64,000 bases of DNA from Alphaproteobacteria bacterium (GTDB taxonomy: Bacteria > Pseudomonadota > Alphaproteobacteria > Rhizobiales > JAJFHC01). The stretch's first letter is position 1, and every line of letters begins with the position of its first letter. Both the position numbers and the translations under genes were made by a program. This document shows, one piece after another, positions 8,884 to 18,330 of this stretch. A model generated the notes under the pieces. The model saw only the letters and a program-made list of their open reading frames with translations. It was not told the DNA's origin and searched no databases. The stretch is taken from NCBI GenBank assembly GCA_021775805.1, contig JAJFHD010000124.1:1-64000 (forward strand), read 5' to 3'.

Positions 8884-9840
8884 TCAGGAACCGGCCGTGG
8901 CCCCCTGGCCGCGGCCTTCCTTGGCCTTGGGTCCACCCAGACCGCTCCAGTCGCGTTTGACGCCAAGCTTCAACAGCAAGGGAGAGGCGATGAAAATGGA
9001 TGAATAGGTGCCGATCACCACACCCCAGATCATGGCAAACGTGAAGCCGCGAAGGTTTTCGCCGCCAAATACGTAAAGCGAAATCAAAGCCACTAGGGTC
9101 GTGACCGATGTCAAAATGGTGCGCGACAAGGTATTGTTGATCGAAAGATTCAGTAATTCCTCCAGTGGCATTTTCTTGTAGCGGCGCAAATTTTCACGCA
9201 CCCGGTCGTACACGACCACCGTATCGTTGAGCGAGTAACCGACAATCGTCAGGATCGCTGCGATAATCGACAGGTTGAACTCCAGTTGCAGGATCGAGAA
9301 CATGCCGATGGTCACCAGCACGTCATGCACCAGCGCCAACACCGCCCCGGCGCTGAATTGCCACTCGAACCGGAACCAGATGTAGACGAGAACCGCAAAT
9401 ATGGCCACCAGCACTGCAATCGCACTGCCCTGAACGAGCTCGCCACTAACCGTTGGTCCAACAACCTCGACCCGCCGGTAGGTCATGCCCTCGCCAAGGG
9501 TTTCCTTGATCTTCGCGATGACAGCCTGCTGCGCATCATCTCCGCCCGGCTGTTGTTCGATCCTTATGAGCACGACGTCCGGCGAACCGAATTCCTGGAT
9601 GGTTACATCGCCTAGATTCAAGCCACCGAACTGCGAACGAAGACTCGTGACATCGGCGTTTCCCGGTGTCTTTAGTTCGATCAGCGTGCCGCCGCGAAAA
9701 TCGATCCCGTAATTGAGGCCGAGCGCGAAAAACAGGACGATTGATGCAATGACCGCGGTCAACGAACCGAAAAACGCGGCGTTCCGAAGTCCAAGAAAGG
9801 GAATTTTGGTATCGGCAGGAACAAAACGAACCGGAAACAT
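8884..9840 (-). CDS. secF: Protein translocase subunit SecF
   Basis: SecF works with SecD at the SecYEG channel, using the proton gradient to pull exported proteins across the inner membrane. The 318-residue protein has the family signature GIDFRGGTLIELKTPG after the first transmembrane helix. A periplasmic P1-like domain and five further transmembrane helices follow. The segment SLNDTVVVYDRVRENLRRYK is the conserved fourth-helix region. It begins 17 bases after secD, in the yajC-secD-secF order usual in bacteria. Confidence 0.97.
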   Translation of the reverse strand: MFPVRFVPADTKIPFLGLRNAAFFGSLTAVIASIVLFFALGLNYGIDFRGGTLIELKTPGNADVTSLRSQFGGLNLGDVTIQEFGSPDVVLIRIEQQPGGDDAQQAVIAKIKETLGEGMTYRRVEVVGPTVSGELVQGSAIAVLVAIFAVLVYIWFRFEWQFSAGAVLALVHDVLVTIGMFSILQLEFNLSIIAAILTIVGYSLNDTVVVYDRVRENLRRYKKMPLEELLNLSINNTLSRTILTSVTTLVALISLYVFGGENLRGFTFAMIWGVVIGTYSSIFIASPLLLKLGVKRDWSGLGGPKAKEGRGQGATAGS

Positions 9841-9857
9841 GGTCGAAACTCTTTCTC

Positions 9858-11468
9858 TTAGATCGGAACGGTTGAAGGGCGCGTGCGCCGTAGCCAGACC
9901 GATACGAGCAACCGGGTCAGCGTGAACGCTGTAAATACCGACGTGATAATACCAATCGCCAGAGTCACCGCAAAACCGCGCACCGGTCCCGAGCCGAGCT
10001 GGAACAGAACAAAGGCGGCGATGAACGTGGTGATGTTGGCGTCGAGGATCGTCCCCAGAGCCCGTTTGTAACCCGCTTCAATGGATGCAATTGGCGTCTT
10101 GCCAGCCTTGATCTCCTCACGGATGCGCTCAAAGATCAGCACGTTGGCATCAACCGCCATACCTATTGTGAGAACTATCCCAGCAATCCCAGGTAGTGTC
10201 AAAGTCGCCTGCAGAAGGGAAAGCACACCGATGATCAGAAGAATATTGATCGCAAGCGCAAAGTTGGCAAAAACGCCAAACAGTCCATAGGCCACGATAA
10301 TGAAGCCCACGACCGCCACCAGTCCAATAATCGATGCAATCTTGCCAGCGGAAACAGAATCAGCGCCTAGGCCCGGCCCTACCGATCGTTCTTCCTTGAC
10401 TGCCAAACGTGCAGGGAGCGCACCCGCTCTCAGCAATATCGACAGGTCGTTCGCTTCCTGAACGGTGAAACTCCCGCTAATCTGGCCGGACCCGCCAAGA
10501 ATTGCCTCACGGATAACCGGTGCACTGATGACTTTGTTATCCAGTACAATTGCAAATGGCCGGCCGACGTTCTTTTGCGTCACCCGTCCAAATCTTGTCG
10601 CACCCGATGTATCGAAGCGAAAAGTGACAATTGGCTCGTTTGTCTGTTGATCAAAGCCTGGTTGTGCATCCACCAGGTTTTCGCCACTGACCATGACCCG
10701 TTTTTCAATAAGGTACTTTTGACCGGAACCGTCCTCTGACTCCAGAATTTCCGAGCCGGACGGTATTTTTGTCTCAATCGCCTGCTGCGCCGTAGTCGAT
10801 GTATTAACGAGGCGAAACACCAGCTTTGCCGTGGTCCCTACAAGTTCCTTTAATCGTTCTGGATCCTTGAGACCTGGCACTTGAATCAGGATACGGTTTA
10901 CGCCCTGGCGTTGTATGGTCGGTTCAGTTGTGCCAAGAGCGTCAATCCTGCGTCGAATGATCTCGATCGACTGCTCGATCGTCGACCGGATACGCTCATC
11001 GATAGCCGCTGCCGTCAATTCCAGGGTTATCTGATTTCCCGAAGCAGACTGCACATCGATATCCATGGACTGCGACGTTGCGGCAAGAATGCCGGTGTTG
11101 ACAGGGGTCGCCAGCGTCCGGAGCTTCGTCAGCGCCCGGTCCAGATCCTCTGACTTGCGAATTCGTACCGACGCCTTCCGGTTGCCAATGTTCAGGTTCT
11201 GATAACCGATCTTCTCGCCTCTCAGATTGGTCCTGACGTCATCGATGATCGATTGCAGGCGGTCCGTAATGACCTCATCGACATCAACTTCCATAAGCAG
11301 GTGCGAGCCCCCCTGGAGATCAAGGCCAAGATGAACCGTTTTATGTGGCAGCCAATCGGGCAGTTTCGAAAGCACCGATGTGGGTACAACATTGGGCATG
11401 GCAAGAAGCACACCGAGGACACACAGGCCGACAACCAAGCCGGTTTTCCATTTTGCGAAATGCAGCAT
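9858..11468 (-). CDS. secD: Protein translocase subunit SecD
   Basis: The 536-residue partner of SecF has one N-terminal transmembrane helix. LGLDLQGGSHLLMEVDVDE comes next, then a large periplasmic P1 domain and five C-terminal helices. The helix-4 motif GMAVDANVLIFERIREE carries the aspartate important for proton-driven function. The length is typical for Rhizobiales SecD. It starts at ATG 11468, 83 bases after yajC, and is followed closely by secF, so the three genes probably form one transcript. Confidence 0.97.
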   Translation of the reverse strand: MLHFAKWKTGLVVGLCVLGVLLAMPNVVPTSVLSKLPDWLPHKTVHLGLDLQGGSHLLMEVDVDEVITDRLQSIIDDVRTNLRGEKIGYQNLNIGNRKASVRIRKSEDLDRALTKLRTLATPVNTGILAATSQSMDIDVQSASGNQITLELTAAAIDERIRSTIEQSIEIIRRRIDALGTTEPTIQRQGVNRILIQVPGLKDPERLKELVGTTAKLVFRLVNTSTTAQQAIETKIPSGSEILESEDGSGQKYLIEKRVMVSGENLVDAQPGFDQQTNEPIVTFRFDTSGATRFGRVTQKNVGRPFAIVLDNKVISAPVIREAILGGSGQISGSFTVQEANDLSILLRAGALPARLAVKEERSVGPGLGADSVSAGKIASIIGLVAVVGFIIVAYGLFGVFANFALAINILLIIGVLSLLQATLTLPGIAGIVLTIGMAVDANVLIFERIREEIKAGKTPIASIEAGYKRALGTILDANITTFIAAFVLFQLGSGPVRGFAVTLAIGIITSVFTAFTLTRLLVSVWLRRTRPSTVPI

Positions 11469-11551
11469 TGTCGTTAAGGGACCTTCGAAACAATCTGTTT
11501 AACAAACGAACTAAAAGGCGTTCTGGTTCTCTGAAACAGCCGAAAGTGCGA

Positions 11552-11887
11552 TCAGGATTTTGTGTCGTCTGAGGCTGGCTCACCCTTCACACGAACTTCC
11601 GTCACGAACTGTTTGAGAATTTTGATTTTTACGCCTTCGCTGATTTCAATCATGGCTTCATTGTCGTCAAGAACCTTTGAAACCTTCCCAATCAAGCCGC
11701 CGGACGTCACGACCGTGTCGCCGCGCCTGAGGTTTGTAACCAGTTCACGGTGCTGCTTTGCTCTTTTTTGCTGCGGGCGAATGAGCAGGAAATAGAATAT
11801 GGCGAACATGGCGACCAGCGGAAAAAGGAACTCCCCGATTCCGCCCAGACCACCGACGCCCTGCGCGTATGCTGGTGTAATAAACAT
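11552..11887 (-). CDS. yajC: Preprotein translocase subunit YajC
   Basis: The 111-residue protein has one hydrophobic helix near the N-terminus (LFPLVAMFAIFYFLLIRPQQ) followed by the conserved RRGDTVVTSGGLIGKVSKV block. YajC associates with SecDF in the holotranslocon and is encoded just upstream of secD here, as usual. Its start lies about 266 bases from the divergent DUF815 ATPase gene, so promoters for both genes should fall in 11888-12153. Confidence 0.95.
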   Translation of the reverse strand: MFITPAYAQGVGGLGGIGEFLFPLVAMFAIFYFLLIRPQQKRAKQHRELVTNLRRGDTVVTSGGLIGKVSKVLDDNEAMIEISEGVKIKILKQFVTEVRVKGEPASDDTKS

Positions 11888-12153
11888 TCACTGCTCCTGA
11901 ACATAAAAAGGGCGGCGCATAAACCTGACTGTCACATCAACCGCCACCGACATCATTGCGGGGGAATATACTCACGACGCCACACATTGCAAACAATACC
12001 GGACGTCACAAACCGACACGTGGGCGACACATTGTCCACTTTCCCTCACCATGCACGTTCATTCACGTGCATCTCGACAAAATCAACCGCCGTGCTAGGG
12101 TCCGCGCCGTGTCACGGATACACATTCGGTTCTCATCAGCAACAAGATCAACA

Positions 12154-13035
12154 ATGTCCAAAACTTCAACTCCAGACGCCCTTGAGGCTATCGAAGCGAG
12201 ACTTGACCGTATCGCCGCAGCCGTCGAGCTCATGGCCCCTCAGCAGGCGCCAGAAACCGACTTCACGGTCGCCAATGCCTTTGTTTGGCAACCGGCAACC
12301 CCCGCATTGTCTCCTGTCCGAAAGGTAAACAAGGTCGACATGTCACTGCTGCGCGGCATCGACCGAATGCGCGACACCTTGTACGACAACACGCAACGCT
12401 TCTCCCAGGCCTATCCGGCTAACAACGCCCTGCTCTGGGGTGCCCGCGGCATGGGCAAGAGCTCACTGGTAAAGGCGGTTCACGCAGAAGTCTGCCAAAA
12501 ATCAGATAACCAGCTGAAACTCATCGAAATTCACCGGGAAGACATAGAGTCCCTGCCTGACTTGATGACCATCGTCCGTCAAACAGAATACCGTTTTATT
12601 GTGTTTTGTGACGATCTCTCATTCGACAACAACGATACGTCCTACAAATCCCTTAAAGCGGTCCTGGAGGGCGGCATCGAAGGCCGACCCGACAACGTTA
12701 TCTTCTACGCCACATCAAACAGGCGCCATCTCCTGCCCCGCGACATGATGGAGAACGAACGGTCGACGGCAATAAACCCTTCGGAAGCAGTTCAGGAGAA
12801 GGTATCCCTCTCCGATAGATTCGGACTCTGGCTCGGTTTCCACAATTGCGCACAGCCGGATTATCTCGAAATGGTCGAAACCTACGCGGCCCATTTTGGA
12901 CTGGATGTGGACCCGGATAAACTGAAAGCCATGGCTCTGGAATGGTCGACCACCAGGGGCGCGCGCTCCGGGCGTGTTGCCTGGCAGTTCATTCAGGACC
13001 TGGCCGGTCAGATGTCGATCCGAATCAGCACGTAA
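12154..13035 (+). CDS. DUF815 P-loop ATPase
   Basis: The 293-residue AAA-like ATPase has a Walker A motif in LLWGARGMGKSSLVKAVHAE and a Walker B-like acidic stretch in RFIVFCDDLSFDNND. The C-terminal lid region contains the sensor-like segment NVIFYATSNRRHLLPRDMM. These identify the DUF815 family, whose function is not established. The frame is open upstream to 11956, but those 66 residues look like translated promoter DNA. I chose the ATG at 12154. The gene is divergent from yajC and convergent with the nlpD-like gene. Confidence 0.85.
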   Translation: MSKTSTPDALEAIEARLDRIAAAVELMAPQQAPETDFTVANAFVWQPATPALSPVRKVNKVDMSLLRGIDRMRDTLYDNTQRFSQAYPANNALLWGARGMGKSSLVKAVHAEVCQKSDNQLKLIEIHREDIESLPDLMTIVRQTEYRFIVFCDDLSFDNNDTSYKSLKAVLEGGIEGRPDNVIFYATSNRRHLLPRDMMENERSTAINPSEAVQEKVSLSDRFGLWLGFHNCAQPDYLEMVETYAAHFGLDVDPDKLKAMALEWSTTRGARSGRVAWQFIQDLAGQMSIRIST

Positions 13036-13061
13036 TACAATCGGTCCGTGTGCCCAAAAAA

Positions 13062-13099
13062 GACAACGCGCCGCACCCGAAGGCGCACCGCGCGTTGTC
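13062..13099 (-). terminator. Rho-independent terminator of the nlpD-like gene
   Basis: A 9-base-pair stem, GACAACGCG (13062-13070) against CGCGTTGTC (13091-13099), encloses a 20-base loop. On the minus strand it is followed directly by six T residues. It sits between two convergent genes, and the T-run fits termination of the minus-strand transcript. It may also slow plus-strand transcripts from the DUF815 gene. Confidence 0.6.
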
Positions 13100-13129
13100 C
13101 CCCCTCAAAATTCTTCAGAGTCCTGGCCG

Positions 13130-14425
13130 CTACCCTCCAGCGACCTTGGATGACTCAAGGCTCTTCATCGGATTAACCGCAGACGAACCCTTTCGTATTT
13201 CAAAGTGAAGCTGTGGACTGGTTACCGACCCGGTACGCCCGGCCTTCGAGATGACCTGACCGCGTTTCACGCGCTGTCCCCTGCGGACAAGGAGACTCTT
13301 GTTGTGTGCATAGGCTGTCACCCAGTTTCCCGAATGCCGGATAAGAACCAGGTTACCATAGCCCTTCAACTCGTTGCCGGCATAAGCCACGACCCCATTC
13401 TCGGCGGCCTTGACGGATGTCCCTTCGGGCACGGCGATATTGATGCCGTCATTCTTCGAGCCATTGGGTTTCCTGCCGAAGCGGGAGATGACCCGCCCGC
13501 GCACCGGCCAACGGAATTTCGAGCCGGCCCGCGCCCGGGGCGTAGGAAGCTTACCGCTACGCACCGACTTCGCGGCAGGCTTGACAGCAGCAATCTTCAC
13601 GGGGCTGGACTTCGGTTTCGTGAACTTTTTCTCGGACGCAGGTTTGCGATCGGGTTTTGGCACCGATGCGACTTTAACCGTCGGCGCAGCACGTGTCACA
13701 CTTGGCCGAGGGGCCTGTGCAACCGTTCGCCTGGGAGCGGAAGCAACCGTACCGCCGGCCAATCCGGCACCATTCGGGATATGCAACCGTTGGCCAACCT
13801 TGAGCGTATAGGGCCAGCCGATCTTGTTGTATTGGGCAAGCGCGGGCGCCTTCATTCCGTTGCTCCGCGCCACGCTGTACAAAGTGTCGCCGGCGTGGAC
13901 GTCGTGATAACCCGCGTTCGATGCCGATTGAACAGGGCCGGAGTACTGCGAAACAGGGCGCGCGGTTGCCGTGGCCGCCGGTGCTGCCGAGGCATAGCCG
14001 TGGCCGGGAAGCCTGAGTGTCTGGCCGATGTTGATGTTGTAAGGCGGGGCAATCGAGTTTGCGGCACTGAGTTGCCTGACATGGACATTGTTGGCCCGGG
14101 CAATGCTGTAGAGCGTATCACCCGGCATGACCACCACTGAGCCGGCATGAGCGGTTCTAACGGGTGCGACAGTCTCTACAGGTACAGACGTCACAGCTGC
14201 CGAAGCGGACCTGTTGCTGGGCGGAATCGACGCCGTATAGGTATTGTCGACACCGGATGTGTTTGCGTTGCCGGTGTAGCCCGTCTGGCTGGACGACTGC
14301 TGGCCGCCAAAGGGACCGAAACGGTCGGCTGAAGTGCTGCACGCCGCAAGGCTTGCCATAGCCACAATCGCTGCACTCACCTGCAGGGATTTTCTGACCG
14401 AAATTTGCTTGAAATAACGCCTCAT
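13130..14425 (-). CDS. LysM-LytM lipoprotein, NlpD-like murein hydrolase activator
   Basis: The N-terminus is a lipoprotein signal peptide ending in the lipobox LAAC near residue 30. Two LysM peptidoglycan-binding repeats follow at about residues 95-145 and 170-220, each starting with a VxxGDTLYSxAR pattern. A proline/lysine-rich linker leads to a C-terminal LytM (M23) domain with VAYAGNELKGYGNLVLIRH and QLHFEIRKG. The first zinc-ligand motif reads KNDGINIAV instead of the HxGxD form, so the domain is probably not an active peptidase. That makes it an activator of amidases in cell separation, like E. coli NlpD. It is placed after pcm, as nlpD is in many bacteria. A GTG two codons upstream (14431) is an alternative start. 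Confidence 0.88.
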   Translation of the reverse strand: MRRYFKQISVRKSLQVSAAIVAMASLAACSTSADRFGPFGGQQSSSQTGYTGNANTSGVDNTYTASIPPSNRSASAAVTSVPVETVAPVRTAHAGSVVVMPGDTLYSIARANNVHVRQLSAANSIAPPYNINIGQTLRLPGHGYASAAPAATATARPVSQYSGPVQSASNAGYHDVHAGDTLYSVARSNGMKAPALAQYNKIGWPYTLKVGQRLHIPNGAGLAGGTVASAPRRTVAQAPRPSVTRAAPTVKVASVPKPDRKPASEKKFTKPKSSPVKIAAVKPAAKSVRSGKLPTPRARAGSKFRWPVRGRVISRFGRKPNGSKNDGINIAVPEGTSVKAAENGVVAYAGNELKGYGNLVLIRHSGNWVTAYAHNKSLLVRRGQRVKRGQVISKAGRTGSVTSPQLHFEIRKGSSAVNPMKSLESSKVAGG

Positions 14426-14548
14426 ACTCACGCTCCGCGACTAACATTTAGACGCATACTGCCGTGGTTTGGTTAAGGAGGCGTTTATTCCGGGGTGGGA
14501 TTTCGTTAACGTGTCGGCGGCCCTCTGTCGGCCAACTAAGACAGAGGC

Positions 14549-15193
14549 TCACATTTCCTTGGCCATTCCTTCCACCAGCGGCACAAAGCGTACCGGCAAA
14601 AGAGATTCCTGGGTGTAGCTGCCATCATCCCCGGCAATCACGCGGATGAGTTCCTGGTCGCCGGAGTCTGTATCCACGGGCGCCACGAGAATGCCGCCGG
14701 GCCGCAGTTGCTCTAGCAAGGCCGGTGGCAAGGTCTTGCCTGCCGCCGTGACAATGATGCGGTCGAACGGCGCCTGGGACGGCCATCCTTTCGTGCCGTC
14801 TCCGGCCATTGACGTGATATTCGAAATCCGCAGTTCGGCAAATCGCTCTTCCGCGTCCCTGAGCAGAGTCCGGTAGCGTTCGATGGTATAGACCCGCCGG
14901 CACAGGTGTGAGAGCACCGCCGCCTGGTAGCCCGACCCCGTGCCAACCTCCAGTACCTTCATGCGGTCGTCGAGACGCAGTTTTTCCGTCATGAAGGCAA
15001 CGATGTAGGGCTGACTGATGGTCTGGCCGCACTCGATGGGAAGCGATTGGTCCGCATAAGCCTGTTCTGCAAACACCGGGTTGATGAATTTCTCCCTCGG
15101 GATGCGCTCTATCGCTGCCAGCACGCGCGTATCCCGGATACCGCGATTGCGCAGGCTCATGATCAGTTCGATTTTGTGGTAATCGTCACTCAC
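14549..15193 (-). CDS. pcm: Protein-L-isoaspartate O-methyltransferase
   Basis: This enzyme methylates abnormal L-isoaspartyl residues and starts their repair. The SAM-binding motif VLEVGTGSGYQAAVLS is intact. So are the family motifs PREKFINPVFAEQAYAD and GQTISQPYIVAFMTEKL, and the later block GDGTKGWPSQAPFDRIIVTA. The frame is open to 15289 and would overlap surE. I prefer the GTG at 15193, which has a GAGGG element about 11 bases upstream and gives 214 residues, the normal length. The surE-pcm-nlpD order is widely conserved. Confidence 0.92.
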   Translation of the reverse strand: MSDDYHKIELIMSLRNRGIRDTRVLAAIERIPREKFINPVFAEQAYADQSLPIECGQTISQPYIVAFMTEKLRLDDRMKVLEVGTGSGYQAAVLSHLCRRVYTIERYRTLLRDAEERFAELRISNITSMAGDGTKGWPSQAPFDRIIVTAAGKTLPPALLEQLRPGGILVAPVDTDSGDQELIRVIAGDDGSYTQESLLPVRFVPLVEGMAKEM

Positions 15194-15281
15194 AGTCCGC
15201 GAGTCCCTCACATCAATGCCGGATCGTGCCGAACAGCATACGCCCTGCGTCGCCCACACTCGCGCTCGGTGGAACGCTCCA

Positions 15282-16040
15282 TCAGGCAAGCAACGAACGA
15301 AGCGTGTCTTTTGTGTCCGAATGGGTCAAGTTCATATGAAGCGGCGTCACGGATATCCTGGAATTGTAGACCGAATACAGATCAGTCCCAACGCGCGGAT
15401 CGCTGCGGCGGGCTTCAAAGCCAAGCCAGAAGTAGCGCTGACCGCGCGCATCGCGGCGTTCGTCAATCGCCAGCAACGCCTGGTCGCGCTTGCCCTGGTC
15501 GGTCACGTCCACGCCTTCGACCGCATCCGGCGCCACATCGGGAAAGTTCACGTTCAGGAGAATGCCCGCGCCCCATGACGCCTTCAGCAATTGCGAGACC
15601 AGGTCGGGACCGTGTTTCTCGGCCGTTTCCCATTTGACGACCGCTGTATCATCGAAGCCGTAGGACTGGCTCAGAGCAATCGACGGCACCCCCAGAGCGG
15701 TTCCTTCCATGGCAGCGGCAATGGTCCCGGAATAAGTCACATCCTCTGCAATATTCTGGCCCCGGTTGACTCCGGATAGTACGAGGTCAGGCATGGAAGG
15801 CATGATCTTCTTGGCCGCCATCAGGACGCAATCCGTCGGCGTGCCCTTGATTGCAAATGTCCGGTCGTCAAGTTTCCGAAGCCGCAATGGGTCAGCCAGG
15901 GTGAGTGAACGGGACGCCCCGCTCTGTTCGGTTTCCGGTGCAACGGTCCAGATATCGTCGCTCAACGCGCGGGCAATTCGCTCCAGGCTCTTTAGCCCGG
16001 GCGCATGAATGCCGTCGTCATTTGTAATAAGTATCCGCAT
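15282..16040 (-). CDS. surE: 5'/3'-nucleotidase SurE
   Basis: SurE is a metal-dependent survival protein that dephosphorylates nucleoside monophosphates. The 252-residue product begins with the signature MRILITNDDGIHAPGLKSL, which holds the two metal-binding aspartates. Further conserved elements are VAPETEQSGASRSLTL, PDLVLSGVNRGQNIAED and the start of the dimerisation arm. It lies 36 bases after serS and 88 bases before the chosen pcm start. Confidence 0.96.
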   Translation of the reverse strand: MRILITNDDGIHAPGLKSLERIARALSDDIWTVAPETEQSGASRSLTLADPLRLRKLDDRTFAIKGTPTDCVLMAAKKIMPSMPDLVLSGVNRGQNIAEDVTYSGTIAAAMEGTALGVPSIALSQSYGFDDTAVVKWETAEKHGPDLVSQLLKASWGAGILLNVNFPDVAPDAVEGVDVTDQGKRDQALLAIDERRDARGQRYFWLGFEARRSDPRVGTDLYSVYNSRISVTPLHMNLTHSDTKDTLRSLLA

Positions 16041-16076
16041 CTATCTTACTCCGGCCAAGCACGGAAGGTTTGGCAC

Positions 16077-17363
16077 CTATCCCGGCATTGCCTCAATTCG
16101 TTCCAAACCGCCCATGTAGGGCTTCAACACATCCGGCACGGTCACCGATCCATCCTCGTTCTGGTAGTTCTCCAGTATGGCAATCATCGTCCGTCCGACC
16201 GCCAGACCTGAGCCATTCAGGGTGTGGACAAAACGCGTGCCCTTTTCGTTCGCAGGCCGGTATCGGGCCTGCATGCGCCGGGCCTGAAAGTCGCCGCAGA
16301 CCGAGCAGCTGGAGATTTCCCGATAGGCGTTCTGCCCGGGCAACCAGACCTCAAGGTCGTATGTCTTGCGCGCGCCAAAGCCCATGTCGCCAGTGCAAAG
16401 CACTATGACCCGGTAAGGCAGCCCGAGCCTCTTGAGAACCTCCTCGGCACAACCGCGCATCCGCTCCAGTTCGTCCGACGAGGCGTCCGGCGTCGTAATA
16501 CTGACCATCTCCACTTTGGAGAACTGATGTTGACGGATCATGCCGCGGGTGTCCCGGCCCGCCGCCCCGGCTTCAAGTCGGAAACAGGGCGTATAGGCGG
16601 TGAAGCGTTTCGGCAGTTCCTCTTCTTCGAGAATGCTTTCACGCACAAGATTGGTGAGCGGCACTTCCGCCGTCGGGATCAGCCAGAATCCGTCTTCTGT
16701 ATGAAACTGGTCGTCGGCGAATTTCGGCAGCTGGGCGGTACCGAACATAACGTGGTCGCGCACCAGAAACGGCGGCAGAATATCCAGATAGCCATGTTCC
16801 AGTGTATGCAGATCGATCATGAAGGCTGCAAGCGCCCGTTCCATGCGTGACAAGGCACCCTTGAGAACGACAAATCGCGCGCCGGACAGCTTGGCGGCAG
16901 TCTCAAAATCCATCATCCCAAGATCTTCACCGATCTCGAAATGCTGCTTCGGCTCAAAATCGAATGCCGGAACAGTGCCATGACGGCCGGTTTCAACGTT
17001 ATCCGCCTCATCCTCGCCAACCGGAACGCCGTCAAGCGGCAGGTTTGGAATCTGTGACAGGATCGTTGCCAGTTCCTCGTCCAGGCGACGTTCTTCTTCT
17101 TCCCCGTCCTGAATCGCCGACTTCAAATCGGCAACTTCGGCGATCAGACTCTGGGCGCGGTCTTCGTCGCCGGATGCTTTTGCCGCGCCGATCTGTTTGG
17201 AAGCGTCGTTACGTTTGCTCTGGGCATCCTGCAGCAAAGCAACTTTCTCGCGGCGCACCTTGTCCAATGCCAGCAACCTGCCGGCAATCGGTTCGTGGCC
17301 GCGCCTGGCAAGGCCAGCGTCAAACGCCTGTGGATCCTCGCGGATAAGTTTGAGATCGAACAT
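16077..17363 (-). CDS. serS: Seryl-tRNA synthetase
   Basis: The 428-residue class II synthetase starts with MFDLKLIREDPQAFDAGLAR. A long antiparallel coiled-coil arm (residues 25-110) that recognises the tRNA-Ser long arm comes next, then the catalytic domain. Motif 2 is in FRLEAGAAGRDTRGMIRQHQ and motif 3 in GSGLAVGRTMIAILENYQ. The frame continues upstream to 17477, but the ATG at 17363 gives the canonical N-terminus. A window between tatC and surE is its usual place in Rhizobiales. Confidence 0.97.
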   Translation of the reverse strand: MFDLKLIREDPQAFDAGLARRGHEPIAGRLLALDKVRREKVALLQDAQSKRNDASKQIGAAKASGDEDRAQSLIAEVADLKSAIQDGEEEERRLDEELATILSQIPNLPLDGVPVGEDEADNVETGRHGTVPAFDFEPKQHFEIGEDLGMMDFETAAKLSGARFVVLKGALSRMERALAAFMIDLHTLEHGYLDILPPFLVRDHVMFGTAQLPKFADDQFHTEDGFWLIPTAEVPLTNLVRESILEEEELPKRFTAYTPCFRLEAGAAGRDTRGMIRQHQFSKVEMVSITTPDASSDELERMRGCAEEVLKRLGLPYRVIVLCTGDMGFGARKTYDLEVWLPGQNAYREISSCSVCGDFQARRMQARYRPANEKGTRFVHTLNGSGLAVGRTMIAILENYQNEDGSVTVPDVLKPYMGGLERIEAMPG

Positions 17364-17508
17364 CGGGCTATCCTGAAAAGCACTTGATCTTGCGTGACCG
17401 GAATCGCGGCCGACGCGCTGCGCAGTGTATACGATGGCGCGTGAAAGGCGTCCACCGCGCACGGGCACACGAGCCAATATTCCCCGTCAGGCAAGTCCCG
17501 ACGCGAAC

Positions 17509-18309
17509 TCAGCTGCTCTCGTTTTCAGCGTCACGCAGCGCTTCGGCCTCTTTCCGCTTCTTCTCCACCATTTTTACCGAGATGATCGAAATCTCGTAGA
17601 GAACGAGGGTCGGCAGCGCCAGGCCGATTTGGCTGATCGGGTCGGGGGGTGTGAGAACGGCGGCCAACCCAAACGTCCCAACAACCGCATATTTTCGCTT
17701 GGACTTCAGCCCCTCCGATGTCACCAGACCGGCACGCGCGAGAAGTGTCAGCACGACCGGCAGCTGAAAACACATGCCGAACGCGAATATCAGGGTCATG
17801 ATCAGTCCCAGATATTCACTGACCCGTGCGGTCAGCTTGATCGTGGCCTGGCCTTCAACGCCCTGTTGTTCAAGGCCCAGAAAGAATTGCATCGCCAGGG
17901 GCATGACGCCGAAATAGACCAGCGCCGCGCCGAGCACAAACAGGAAGGGTGTTGCAATCAGGAATGGCAGGAACGCGTGGCGTTCGTTCTTGTAAAGCCC
18001 GGGCGCGACAAACATGTAGAGCTGACCGGCAATCACGGGAAAGGCTATGAACAGCGCCCCAAACAGAGCAAGCTTGAGTTGTGTAAAGAAGAATTCCTGC
18101 GGCGCCGTATAGATGAGTTGGATGTCGGTGTCTTCTCCGACCGCCTCCTCGTAAGGGTACAACAGCAGGTTGAAGATATCCTGCGCAAAATAGAAGCAGA
18201 TGACAAACGCTATGGCGATGCCGATCAGCGATTTGACCAGCCGCATGCGCAATTCGATCAAATGCTCAATCAGCGGTGCTTCTGAGCTCTTAATTTCGTC
18301 TTCAGACAC
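17509..18309 (-). CDS. tatC: Sec-independent protein translocase TatC
   Basis: TatC is the six-helix receptor that binds twin-arginine signal peptides. The 266-residue protein has the conserved N-terminal motif PLIEHLIELRMRLVKS. Its first periplasmic loop holds the family PxE-type element (PQEFFFTQLKLALFGALFIA), and helices run to about residue 250. The start is a GTG at 18309, 21 bases downstream of tatB. The C-terminal tail is charged and rich in lysine and glutamate. Confidence 0.96.
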   Translation of the reverse strand: MSEDEIKSSEAPLIEHLIELRMRLVKSLIGIAIAFVICFYFAQDIFNLLLYPYEEAVGEDTDIQLIYTAPQEFFFTQLKLALFGALFIAFPVIAGQLYMFVAPGLYKNERHAFLPFLIATPFLFVLGAALVYFGVMPLAMQFFLGLEQQGVEGQATIKLTARVSEYLGLIMTLIFAFGMCFQLPVVLTLLARAGLVTSEGLKSKRKYAVVGTFGLAAVLTPPDPISQIGLALPTLVLYEISIISVKMVEKKRKEAEALRDAENESS

Positions 18310-18330
18310 GATGTGAATGATCCGTCTGCA

